Positions 33,694 to 41,173 of a stretch of 64,000 nucleotides of DNA are shown here, piece after piece. How positions within the stretch are numbered: the first letter of the stretch is position 1; each line of letters starts with the position of its first letter. The position numbers were made by a program, and so were the translations under genes. The notes under the pieces are model-generated. The model made no database searches and was not told the origin of the DNA. It saw nothing but the letters and a program-made list of their open reading frames with translations. The DNA lies in the NCBI GenBank assembly GCA_019119775.1, contig DWWL01000049.1, positions 18,349 through 82,348 of the forward strand, in the 5' to 3' direction. The DNA comes from Candidatus Lachnoclostridium pullistercoris (GTDB lineage Bacteria; Bacillota; Clostridia; Lachnospirales; Lachnospiraceae).

Positions 33694-34881
33694 ATGAATT
33701 TTAGAGAAGAAGCTGAAAAAAATGAACAGTGGATCGTGGAGCAGAGAAGATTTTTCCACCAGTGTCCGGAATTATCTGAAAAAGAGGTCAATACCACGAA
33801 GGAGATTGGAAAGAGACTGGAGGAAATGGGGCTCACGCCTCATTATTATGACGGATACACCGGTCTGACCGCGGACATCAAAGGCGGAAAAGCCGGAGCC
33901 GGGACCAAGACCGTGGCTCTGCGGGCCGATATCGACGGTCTTCCGGTGGAGGAGCACACCGGCCTTTCTTTCTGCAGCAGAAATGACGGCGTGATGCACG
34001 CCTGCGGCCATGACTGCCATATTTCCATGCTGCTGGGCGGCGTGAAAATGCTCATGGACCACAGGGACGAGCTGCAGGGAACGGTGAGGATCCTGTTCCA
34101 GCCGGCAGAGGAAGTGGCCATGGGAGCGAAGTACATGATCGAGCACGGCGCTCTGGAAGGGGTGGACGCCATCTACGGAGCCCATATCTGGGGCGGTTTT
34201 GAAGCTCCCTACTTAAACTTTGAGTCCGGCCCCCGCATGGCCAGCTGCGACGAGTTCCGCATCGAGGTCAACGGCCTGTCCGCCCACGGCTCCGCACCCC
34301 ACGCGGGAGTGGATGCTCTGACGACAGCGGTCCACATCGTGTCGGAAGCTCAGGAGATCGTGTCCCGCTACAATGACCCGTTAAATCCCCTGGTGGTGAC
34401 GTTCGGAACCATCAACGGCGGCCAGAGGTTCAACATTATCCCCAACAAGGTAGTGATGACCGGTACGGTCCGCACTCTGTCCGCAGAGATGAGAAAGAAG
34501 ACGGAAGAGCTGCTGCGCAGCATTGTGGAGCATGTGACGGCGATCCACGGCGCTACGGGAACGCTGGAGATGCAGTATCTGACCGGCGTGGTGGTCAATG
34601 ACGACGAGGATCTGAACCAGATTGCGGAGAAAGCGGCGGTGAAGCTGTACGGAGAGGGCTGCTTAAAGCATCTGGAGAAGATGATGGGCAGCGAGGACTT
34701 CTCCTTCTTTATGGATGAGGTTCCCGGCGTTTACGGTTTCCTGGGAAGCTATGACCCGGAGAAGGGCTACACCGCATCCAACCACAACGACTGCTATACG
34801 GTGGATGAGGAGCTGTTAAAGAGAGGCGCCGCCATGTACGCACAGTTTGCGTTTGACTATCTGGAGGCAAAGGCAGAATAG
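33694..34881 (+). CDS. M20 family amidohydrolase/peptidase, paralogue B1
   Basis: 395 residues. The metal core is GVMHACGHDCHISMLLGG, the catalytic Glu pair is in FQPAEEVAMGAKY, the dimer-interface His is in SAHGSAPHAGVDA, and the C-terminal ligand is in MGSEDFSFFMDE. The ATG at 33694 follows GGAGGCCAGGAG; upstream ATGs lack a site. Its N-terminus (NEQWIVEQRRFFHQCPE) and length match paralogue B2 at 38943. Its last codons start a threefold 25-bp tandem repeat (34858-34932). Likely a deacylase of N-acyl amino acids; substrate unknown. Confidence 0.92.
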   Translation: MNFREEAEKNEQWIVEQRRFFHQCPELSEKEVNTTKEIGKRLEEMGLTPHYYDGYTGLTADIKGGKAGAGTKTVALRADIDGLPVEEHTGLSFCSRNDGVMHACGHDCHISMLLGGVKMLMDHRDELQGTVRILFQPAEEVAMGAKYMIEHGALEGVDAIYGAHIWGGFEAPYLNFESGPRMASCDEFRIEVNGLSAHGSAPHAGVDALTTAVHIVSEAQEIVSRYNDPLNPLVVTFGTINGGQRFNIIPNKVVMTGTVRTLSAEMRKKTEELLRSIVEHVTAIHGATGTLEMQYLTGVVVNDDEDLNQIAEKAAVKLYGEGCLKHLEKMMGSEDFSFFMDEVPGVYGFLGSYDPEKGYTASNHNDCYTVDEELLKRGAAMYAQFAFDYLEAKAE

Positions 34882-34932
34882 ATATCTTGAGGCGAAAGCA
34901 GAATAAATATCTGCAGACAGGGGCAGAATAAA
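34858..34932 (+). repeat. three tandem 25-bp copies of the M20-B1 gene 3' end
   Basis: Units at 34858-34882, 34883-34907 and 34908-34932 share the pattern TATCTGGAGGC...GCAGAATA-A. Unit one encodes the C-terminal YLEAKAE and stop; the other two lie past the stop in the same register and include stop codons of their own. Confidence 0.8.
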
Positions 34933-34970
34933 AATTAACCGCGGGAGCAAGACAGATACCCCGCACAGAT

Positions 34971-35010
34971 AAAGGCAGGTTCCGCTGTGAAAAGGAGCCT
35001 GCCTTTTGTT
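34971..35010 (+). terminator. terminator after M20-B1
   Basis: AAAGGCAGG (34971-34979) pairs with CCTGCCTTT (34998-35006), followed by TGTT. The next promoter starts inside its tail. Confidence 0.75.
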
Positions 35011-35038
35011 GACATGTTTTCCGGGTTCCTGCTATAAT
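35009..35038 (+). promoter_or_regulatory. promoter of the DUF368 gene
   Basis: TTGACA (35009-35014), an 18-bp spacer, and TATAAT (35033-35038) with an upstream TGC. The -35 box begins directly at the end of the preceding terminator. Confidence 0.75.
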
Positions 35039-35073
35039 GGCCTTCAATATGCGGAAAAGAGAGGAAACAAACC

Positions 35074-35880
35074 GTGAGTAATAAAAGTATTTTTGTCATT
35101 CTGAAGGGAATGGCTGTGGGAGGGACCATGCTGGTCCCCGGCGTGAGCGGCGGGTCCATGGCCATGATCCTGGGCATTTATGACCGGCTGGTATCTTCTG
35201 TCAGCTCATTTATGAAGCATCGGCGGGAGAGCCTGATCTTTTTAGGGGAGTTCTGCCTGGGCGGCGGCCTGGGAATGATCCTGTTTGCCAGACCTCTTTT
35301 GGGGCTGATTGAGCGGTTTCCCATGCCTATGATGTATTTTTTCCTGGGAGCGGTGGCGGGAGGCGTGCCCCTGATCCTGCGGGAGGCGGATGTGAAAAAA
35401 TTTTCATGGAAGATCCCGGTCTACATCCTGGCTGGCCTGCTGGCGGTCATGGCGGTGGGACTGATCCCGGAAGGAACGTTTCAGTCAGAGATGTCCGGCG
35501 GCTTATCCAGCGTGCTGCTTCTGCTGGCGGCCGGCGCGGCAGCCGCTGTGGCTTTAGTCCTTCCCGGAATCAGCGTGTCGTATCTGTTCCTGGTCATGGG
35601 AATCTATGATGAGCTGATGAGGGCGATCGGCAGCCTGTACCTGCCGTTTTTAGTTCCCCTGGGGGCGGGCATCCTGCTGGGAGTTATCCTGACCACGAAG
35701 GTACTGGAGGAGGCGATGGTGAGGCATCCCCAGCCCACGTATTTGATCATCCTGGGATTTGTATTCGGGTCGATGGCGGAAGTATTTCCGGGGATTCCCC
35801 AGGGAGGAGAGCTTTTCGTCAGCCTGGCTGCCCTGGCAGCCGGCTTCGGGGCAATTTTCTTTCTGTCCGGAAAAGAGTAA
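35074..35880 (+). CDS. DUF368 membrane protein (PopT-like polyprenyl-phosphate translocase)
   Basis: 268 residues, about 8 helices. The N-terminal KGMAVGGTMLVPGVSGGSMA carries the family's glycine-rich PGVSGG motif, repeated in inverted form by VLPGISVSYLFLVMGIYDEL, a typical two-half layout. DUF368 proteins were recently shown to return undecaprenyl phosphate across the membrane for cell-envelope synthesis. GTG start, AGAGG upstream. Short intergenic region with own promoter and terminator, so a single-gene unit. Confidence 0.85.
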   Translation: MSNKSIFVILKGMAVGGTMLVPGVSGGSMAMILGIYDRLVSSVSSFMKHRRESLIFLGEFCLGGGLGMILFARPLLGLIERFPMPMMYFFLGAVAGGVPLILREADVKKFSWKIPVYILAGLLAVMAVGLIPEGTFQSEMSGGLSSVLLLLAAGAAAAVALVLPGISVSYLFLVMGIYDELMRAIGSLYLPFLVPLGAGILLGVILTTKVLEEAMVRHPQPTYLIILGFVFGSMAEVFPGIPQGGELFVSLAALAAGFGAIFFLSGKE

Positions 35881-35948
35881 AAAAAGACTGGTCCTTCGGG
35901 AAGAAACCGCAGAAAACCTGCGGCCTCTTTCCGGGACCAGTCTTTTTT
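35881..35948 (+). terminator. terminator of the DUF368 gene
   Basis: AAAAAGACTGGTCC (35881-35894) pairs with GGACCAGTCTTTTT (35934-35947), with inner hairpin GCAG-AAAAC-CTGC. A T run follows. Confidence 0.88.
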
Positions 35949-35950
35949 AT

Positions 35951-36000
35951 TTAACGGGAAACTTCGTTCCCTGTTAAATAAAAACGCTCCGAGGAGCAGG
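35951..36000 (+). repeat. dispersed terminator-trailer repeat, copy B (3' end shortened)
   Basis: TTAACGGGAAACTTCGTTCC, CTGTTAAATAAAAACGCTCC, then GAGGAGC in place of the GC-rich end. Starts 3 nt after the terminator T run. Confidence 0.75.
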
Positions 36001-36029
36001 ATTCTTTCCTGACAGGAACCTGGGGACGA

Positions 36030-37208
36030 TCACTCGTTCAGGTAGTCGATGGCGTACTGAGCATAGAGGGCAGCCGCGCCGGGAAGAGCGTCCTCATCCA
36101 CGTTGAAGCGTCCGGAGTGGTTGGGCTCGCAGCAGCCTTTCTCCTCATTGCCGGTTCCTACGTTGATGAACAGAGAGTCTTTTACCTTGTCCATCATGAA
36201 GGAATAGTCCTCGCCTCCCATGCTGGGAGCCACGTGGGCAAGTCCTTCCTCGCCGAAGAGCTTCTTTACGGTAGCCTGTCCGCGCAGAGTCGGAGCTTCC
36301 GGATTGTAGCAGGGCATGGTGAGAGCGTCGTGCTTTTCCACTACCAGCTCGCAGCGGTAAGCGTCGGCAACGCCTTTTACCACACGCTCCATGGAAGCGG
36401 GAACTGCGCGGAAGATCTCCGGGTCGTAGCAGCGGACGGTGCCTTCCAGCACAGCCTCAGCGGCGATGACATTGAAGCGGGTGCCGGCTTCGATCTTTCC
36501 GATGGTGATGACTAACGGCTTGTCAGCCGGGAACTCACGGCTCACTATGTGCTGCAGATCCAGAGCTGCGGCGCAGGCGGCCAGTCCGGCGTCAATGCCC
36601 TGGTGAGGCTGCGCGCCGTGTCCGGGCTTGCCGATGAAGCGGTACTTGAACCAGGTGGCGGCAGCCAGTCTGGGTCCGGCTTCCACAGAGAAGGTTCCGG
36701 CTTTGATGGAGGGATTTACATGGGTTCCCATGGTGGCATCCACTCCGTCCAGGCAGCCGGCCTCGATCATGGCTTTTGCGCCGTAGGCCGTTTCCTCAGC
36801 CGGCTGGAACAGCAGGCGGACGGTGCCGTTAAAATCATCCCGGCAGGCGTTTAAGATCTTTGCCGCGCCCAGAAGAGTGGAAGTATGGCAGTCATGGCCG
36901 CAGGCGTGCATCATGCCGTCCACAGTGGACTTGTAGGGAACGTCATTTAATTCCTGTACGCTCAGAGCGTCCATATCGGCTCTCAGGGCGATGGTTTTGC
37001 CCGGGCCCTTTCCCTTGATATCGCACATTACGCCGGTGCCGCTGGTGCAGACCATCTTCGGCTCCAGTCCCATTTTCTCCAGTTCTTCATAGATTCTCTT
37101 GCTGGTATTTACTTCATGCTCGCTGGCTTCCGGATGGCAGTGGAAGTGACGGCGCATTTCCACGATGTAGTCCTTATTTTCCATAGCAAGCTGCAGTGTT
37201 TTCTCCAT
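36030..37208 (-). CDS. M20 family amidohydrolase/peptidase, paralogue A2
   Basis: 392 residues. Metal core GMMHACGHDCHTSTLLGAAK, Glu pair in FQPAEETAYGAKA, PGHGAQPHQGIDA with the dimer-site His, and MGGEDYSFMM. N-terminus MEKTLQLAMENKDYIVEMRR parallels A1. The ATG at 37208 is chosen over a start at 37232 because of homology with A1; AAAGGAG lies about 11 nt before it. Its promoter region carries a Rex-like palindrome just downstream of the predicted start, not seen before A1. Transcribed toward DUF368. Confidence 0.92.
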   Translation of the reverse strand: MEKTLQLAMENKDYIVEMRRHFHCHPEASEHEVNTSKRIYEELEKMGLEPKMVCTSGTGVMCDIKGKGPGKTIALRADMDALSVQELNDVPYKSTVDGMMHACGHDCHTSTLLGAAKILNACRDDFNGTVRLLFQPAEETAYGAKAMIEAGCLDGVDATMGTHVNPSIKAGTFSVEAGPRLAAATWFKYRFIGKPGHGAQPHQGIDAGLAACAAALDLQHIVSREFPADKPLVITIGKIEAGTRFNVIAAEAVLEGTVRCYDPEIFRAVPASMERVVKGVADAYRCELVVEKHDALTMPCYNPEAPTLRGQATVKKLFGEEGLAHVAPSMGGEDYSFMMDKVKDSLFINVGTGNEEKGCCEPNHSGRFNVDEDALPGAAALYAQYAIDYLNE

Positions 37209-37233
37209 AGTACAAAATCTCCTTTCTTTCATA

Positions 37234-37289
37234 CGTTATAGTAATAACGAATTAATGTTGATTATAGGATGTTACATGGGGAAAAGCAA
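37234..37289 (-). promoter_or_regulatory. M20-A2 promoter with Rex-like palindrome
   Basis: Reading left: TTGCTT (37289-37284), a 17-bp spacer, TATAAT (37266-37261). CGTTAT-AGTA-ATAACG (37234-37249) follows within about 5-20 nt of the predicted start. Its core is very similar to the operator over the adhE start (TCGTTAAATAAATAACGA). Confidence 0.5.
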
Positions 37290-37340
37290 TAGGGGAATAC
37301 AGATATTTTATTTTTTCTTTTCAAAAATTTAAGATTTATG

Positions 37341-37369
37341 TAGACTTTTTTTATAAAAAAAGTTATAAT
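37341..37369 (+). promoter_or_regulatory. promoter of the M20-linked transporter gene
   Basis: TAGACT (37341-37346), a 17-bp spacer, and TATAAT (37364-37369). The leader is about 170 nt and contains small hairpins, including GGCGG-AAAA-CCGCC (37502-37515), but no recognised riboswitch. The 336-bp gap 37209-37544 otherwise contains only the A2 control region. Confidence 0.6.
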
Positions 37370-37544
37370 GACTTAATCATGCTGATGAAAAAGAGACAAA
37401 GAAAGACAATTCTGCTCTCATATTGACAGCCGGCCTGATCCGGCAGTCATCAAAATAGAGGGATGTGCGCCCGGCCCAAGACGGAGCGTGCATTGACTTC
37501 AGGCGGAAAACCGCCGGAAGCCATGTTGAAAGGAGGAAATTTCT

Positions 37545-38798
37545 ATGGAACAACTTCAGGCGTTTATTGTTGCGTCGCCGATTTTCGCCATGCTGATCCT
37601 GTGTATCGTATATGCTCTTGGTGATACCATCGGTACACTGACCAAAGCATGGATTCCGTCTGTGTTCGTGGTGGCTGTCCTGTTCCTTCTGGGATACTGG
37701 ACGTTCTTCCCGAAGGACATCGTGACGCTGGCCGGCTTCGGAGCACCTCTTGGCGGTACTCTGGCAATCATGATCTGCATTACCCACATGGGTACTTCCA
37801 TCAGTCTGGAAGAGCTGAAAAAGCAGTGGAAGATCATCGTTGTGTGTCTGGCAGGTCTGGCAGGCATGGTGGCGGCATGTATGATCATCTGCCCCATCTT
37901 CGTTGACTTTAACTACATCGTTGCAGGTCTTCCGCCTCTGACCGGAGGCATCGTGGCAGCGACCATGATGCAGGAGGCAGCCCAGAATCTGGGACTGGAG
38001 AAAGCGGCTGTGCTGGCGATCTGTATGTACGTATGCCAGGGCTTCGCGGGCTATCCTCTCACGGCTGTGATGCTGAAGAAAGAAGGCCGCAACCTGCTGA
38101 AGGACTACAGAAGCGGAAAAGTGAAAAAGGTTGCAAAAGCCGGAGCAATCGATGAAGTGAACGGAAAGTTCGCCGTGGAAGAGAAGAAGAAAAAGAAACT
38201 CATCCCGGAGATTCCAAATAAGTACTACTCCACCGCAGTTTCTCTGACCACCATCATGATCGTGGCCCTGCTGTCCTCTCTGATCAGCACCTGGACCGGC
38301 ACGTTCATGGGCGTATATGCCATCAACCAGGCGGTAATCGCTCTGATCCTCGGCATCGCTGCCACAGAGCTTGGCTTCCTGCGTCCCAACGTTCTGAAGG
38401 AGAACGGATGCTTTAACTTCCTGATGTTCGTTCTGATGATGTACGTATTCGGCGGATTAAACAGCGCAACTCCTGAGCTTCTTCTGGAGATCCTTGGACC
38501 GCTGGTATTCATCATCGTTGTAGGTGTGGCAGGCATGTGCATCTGCTCCACCATCGTTGGAAAGATTCTGAAAGTAAGTCCTTACATGGCAATTGCTACC
38601 AGCCTTACAGCTCTTTACGGCTTCCCGCCGAACTACGTTCTGACGGATGAGGCTTCCAAGGCTCTGGCTGATAATGATGACGAAAAAGAATACTTAATGG
38701 ATAACATGCTTCCGCAGATGATCGTAGGCGGATTCGTGACGGTAACGATCACATCCGTTATCATCGCCAGCATCTTTATCCCGCTGCTTCGCGCGTAA
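37545..38798 (+). CDS. polytopic membrane protein, putative ion-coupled transporter
   Basis: 417 residues with about 10-11 helices in two halves separated by a very basic, Glu/Lys-rich cytoplasmic loop (residues about 185-215, including EEKKKKKLIPEIPNKYY). Both halves contain small-residue-rich re-entrant-like segments (GAPLGGTLAIMICITHMGT, PLTGGIVAATMMQEAAQ), as in glutamate/citrate-type ion symporters such as GltS. I do not recognise an exact family. It lies between divergent M20 peptidase genes A2 and B2, so an acylated amino acid or dipeptide is the likely substrate (inference). AAAGGAGG before the ATG; strong terminator after. Confidence 0.7.
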   Translation: MEQLQAFIVASPIFAMLILCIVYALGDTIGTLTKAWIPSVFVVAVLFLLGYWTFFPKDIVTLAGFGAPLGGTLAIMICITHMGTSISLEELKKQWKIIVVCLAGLAGMVAACMIICPIFVDFNYIVAGLPPLTGGIVAATMMQEAAQNLGLEKAAVLAICMYVCQGFAGYPLTAVMLKKEGRNLLKDYRSGKVKKVAKAGAIDEVNGKFAVEEKKKKKLIPEIPNKYYSTAVSLTTIMIVALLSSLISTWTGTFMGVYAINQAVIALILGIAATELGFLRPNVLKENGCFNFLMFVLMMYVFGGLNSATPELLLEILGPLVFIIVVGVAGMCICSTIVGKILKVSPYMAIATSLTALYGFPPNYVLTDEASKALADNDDEKEYLMDNMLPQMIVGGFVTVTITSVIIASIFIPLLRA

Positions 38799-38852
38799 AC
38801 ATTTCAAAAATCTTGGGTAGTATCTGAAAGCCGAGCAGAGAAAAGAAAAAAG

Positions 38853-38892
38853 CACCCTGCCGAAAAGGTATCTTGCCGGCGGGGTGTTTTTT
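38853..38892 (+). terminator. terminator after the transporter gene
   Basis: CACCCTGCCG (38853-38862) pairs with CGGCGGGGTG (38877-38886), one T.G, then six Ts. Confidence 0.85.
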
Positions 38893-38901
38893 GTATATAA
38901 T
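38873..38901 (+). promoter_or_regulatory. M20-B2 promoter nested in the terminator
   Basis: TTGCCG (38873-38878), a 17-bp spacer, and TATAAT (38896-38901). The -35 box lies in the 3' arm of the terminator hairpin, so the two signals share sequence. Confidence 0.55.
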
Positions 38902-38942
38902 GTGAATATGAAAGATATTTTCAGAAAGGACGGGGATTTTTT

Positions 38943-40130
38943 ATGAATTTTAAGGAATTAGCAGATCAAAATGAACAATGGATCATTGATCAGAGAAGAT
39001 TTTTCCATCAGTGCCCGGAGGTTTCCTTTGAGGAGAAGAATACGACGAAGGAGATCGGAAAACGCCTGGAGGAGATGGGACTGACCCCTCACTATTATGA
39101 AGACTATACCGGCCTCTGGGCGATGATCGAGGGCGGAAAAGCCGGGGCAGGCACGAAAACGGTGGCCCTGCGGGCTGACATCGACGCTCTGCCGGTGGAG
39201 GAGCACACGGGACTTTCCTTCTGCAGCAAGAATCCCGGGGTGATGCACGCCTGCGGCCACGACTGCCATATCGCCATGCTTCTCGGCGGCATCAAGATGC
39301 TGATGGAGAAGAAAGATGAGTTAAAGGGAAATGTGAAGATCATTTTCCAGGCGGCGGAGGAGTCCTGCTACGGAGCCAGATATTATATTGAGCATGGTTT
39401 CCTGGATGACGTGGACGCCATCTACGGAGCTCACATCTGGGGAGATTTCGACGCGCCGTACATGAACTTTGAGTCCGGTCCCCGTATGGCCAGCGCAGAT
39501 AATTTTACCATTGAAGTGGAAGGCGTGTCGGCTCACGGCTCCGCTCCTCACCAGGGAATTGACGCAATCCTGGCGGCGGCCCACATGATCACAGAGATCC
39601 AGGCTATCGTATCCAGGATGAATGATCCTTTAAATCCCCTGGTAGTGACCATCGGCGAGATCCACGGCGGCCAGAGGTTCAACATCATTGCCAACAAGGT
39701 AGTGATGGAGGGAACCACCAGAACCCATTCCGCGGAGATGAGAGGAAAGACGGAGGGACTGTTGAGAAATATTGTGGAGCACGTGGCGGAGTCCTTCGGA
39801 GCGAAGGCTACCTTAAAATTTGACTATTATCCGGGCCCGGTGATCAATGATCACGAGGATCTGAACCGGATCGCAAACGCCGCCGCAGTGAAGCTCTACG
39901 GCGAGGGCTGCTTAAAGAGCCTGCCGAAGATGATGGGCAGCGAGGACTTTGCCATGTTCATGGAGAAGGTGCCGGGCATCTTCGGATTCATCGGCAGCCG
40001 CAATGAAAAGCTGGGTTACACGGCGAAGAACCACAACGACCATTACACGGTGGATGAGAGCGTGCTGAAGCGGGGAGCTGCCATGTACGCCCAGTTTGCT
40101 TATGATTATCTGGAAGAGAAGGCAGAATAA
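38943..40130 (+). CDS. M20 family amidohydrolase/peptidase, paralogue B2
   Basis: 395 residues, same length as B1 and highly similar along the whole chain (start MNFKELADQNEQWIIDQRRF, end FAYDYLEEKAE). Metal core GVMHACGHDCHIAMLLGG, Glu pair in FQAAEESCYGARY, SAHGSAPHQGIDA, and MGSEDFAMFMEK. The substrate-side residues near the Glu pair differ from B1 (SCYG versus VAMG), so specificity may have diverged. A DegV gene follows after 23 nt and is probably cotranscribed. Confidence 0.93.
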   Translation: MNFKELADQNEQWIIDQRRFFHQCPEVSFEEKNTTKEIGKRLEEMGLTPHYYEDYTGLWAMIEGGKAGAGTKTVALRADIDALPVEEHTGLSFCSKNPGVMHACGHDCHIAMLLGGIKMLMEKKDELKGNVKIIFQAAEESCYGARYYIEHGFLDDVDAIYGAHIWGDFDAPYMNFESGPRMASADNFTIEVEGVSAHGSAPHQGIDAILAAAHMITEIQAIVSRMNDPLNPLVVTIGEIHGGQRFNIIANKVVMEGTTRTHSAEMRGKTEGLLRNIVEHVAESFGAKATLKFDYYPGPVINDHEDLNRIANAAAVKLYGEGCLKSLPKMMGSEDFAMFMEKVPGIFGFIGSRNEKLGYTAKNHNDHYTVDESVLKRGAAMYAQFAYDYLEEKAE

Positions 40131-40153
40131 CGGCCGGACAGGAGGCTCAGGCG

Positions 40154-41038
40154 ATGGGAGAATTTGTGATTACCTGCTGTTCTACAGCGGATATGGACAG
40201 GAAGTTTTTTGAGGACAGAGGGATCCCCTTTGCCTGTTTTCACTGCCTGATGGACGGAAAAGAATATCAGGACGATCTGGGAAAGAGCATGGCGCCGGAA
40301 GAATTTTACCGGCGGGTGGCCGCCGGGGCCATGCCCACCACGGCCCAGATCAATGTGGAAGAGTATGAAGAACTGTTCCGGCCGGTGCTGGAGGAGGGGA
40401 AGGATGTGCTCCACATCACCCTCTCCAGCGGGATTTCCGGCTCCATCAATTCGGCCAGGCTGGCGAAGGAGCAGCTGGAGGAGGAATTTCCGGAGAGAAA
40501 GATCCTGGTGGAGGACTCTCTGGGGGCTTCTTCCGGATACGGGATGCTGGTGATGCTGGCAGACGATATGAGAAAAAAAGGAGCCGGCCTGGAGGAGACA
40601 GCTGCCTGGGTGAGGGAGCACCGCTTAAATATCCACCACTGGTTTTTCTCCACGGATCTGACCAGCTTCATCCGGGGCGGAAGGATCTCAAAGACCGCCG
40701 GCCTGTTCGGCACGGCCCTCGGGATCTGCCCGCTGATGAATGTGGACGGAGAGGGGAAACTGGTTCCCAGGGAGAAGTACCGGGGGAAGAAAAAAGTGAT
40801 CCAGGCCATGGTGGAGAAGATGAAGCAGCACGCCAGAGATGGGAAAAATTATAATGGCAGGTGCATGATTTCCCATTCCGCCTGCTATGAGGATGCCAGA
40901 GCGGTGGCAGATCTGGTGGAGCGGGAGTTTCCCATGCTTGCTGCGCCGGTGGAGATCCATTCCATCGGGATGGTGATCGGCAGCCACACAGGCCCGGGGA
41001 CAGTGGCTCTGTTCTTTGAGGGCGATAAACGAAAATGA
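40154..41038 (+). CDS. DegV-family fatty-acid-binding protein
   Basis: 294 residues. The fatty-acid-binding core is seen in PTTAQINVEEYEELF and HITLSSGISGSINSA (head-group site), and SFIRGGRISKTAGLFGTALG in the second half. DegV/FakB proteins present fatty acids to the FakA kinase for phosphorylation and lipid synthesis. The N-terminal ITCCSTADMDRKFFEDRGI is somewhat atypical. It lies 23 nt behind M20-B2; if B2 deacylates N-acyl amino acids, the released acyl chain could be the ligand (inference). Confidence 0.88.
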   Translation: MGEFVITCCSTADMDRKFFEDRGIPFACFHCLMDGKEYQDDLGKSMAPEEFYRRVAAGAMPTTAQINVEEYEELFRPVLEEGKDVLHITLSSGISGSINSARLAKEQLEEEFPERKILVEDSLGASSGYGMLVMLADDMRKKGAGLEETAAWVREHRLNIHHWFFSTDLTSFIRGGRISKTAGLFGTALGICPLMNVDGEGKLVPREKYRGKKKVIQAMVEKMKQHARDGKNYNGRCMISHSACYEDARAVADLVEREFPMLAAPVEIHSIGMVIGSHTGPGTVALFFEGDKRK

Positions 41039-41048
41039 GCGCGGCGAT

Positions 41049-41106
41049 GTTTTTGAGGCGCTGAATGTGCCGCGAATTTGATATTTCGAGGTGCTGAATG
41101 TGCCGT
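41049..41106 (+). repeat. 33-bp direct repeat past the degV stop codon
   Basis: TTTTTGAGGCGCTGAATGTG (from 41050) and ATTTCGAGGTGCTGAATGTG (from 41083), each followed by CCG; period 33 bp. A weaker third copy, TTCTTTGAGGGCGATAAAC, is the 3' end of the degV coding region at 41012-41030. Confidence 0.65.
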
Positions 41107-41148
41107 AAATCAAATGCCCCGCAGCTTTGGCTGCGGGGCATTTGATTT
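41107..41148. terminator. 19-bp perfect bidirectional terminator
   Basis: Arms 41107-41125 and 41130-41148 are fully complementary (core ATGCCCCGCAGC), loop TTTG, with A/T-rich ends. Serves degV and the convergent lipoprotein gene. Confidence 0.92.
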
Positions 41149-41173
41149 CCCTGCGGTGAGCAGGGCATTTCAG

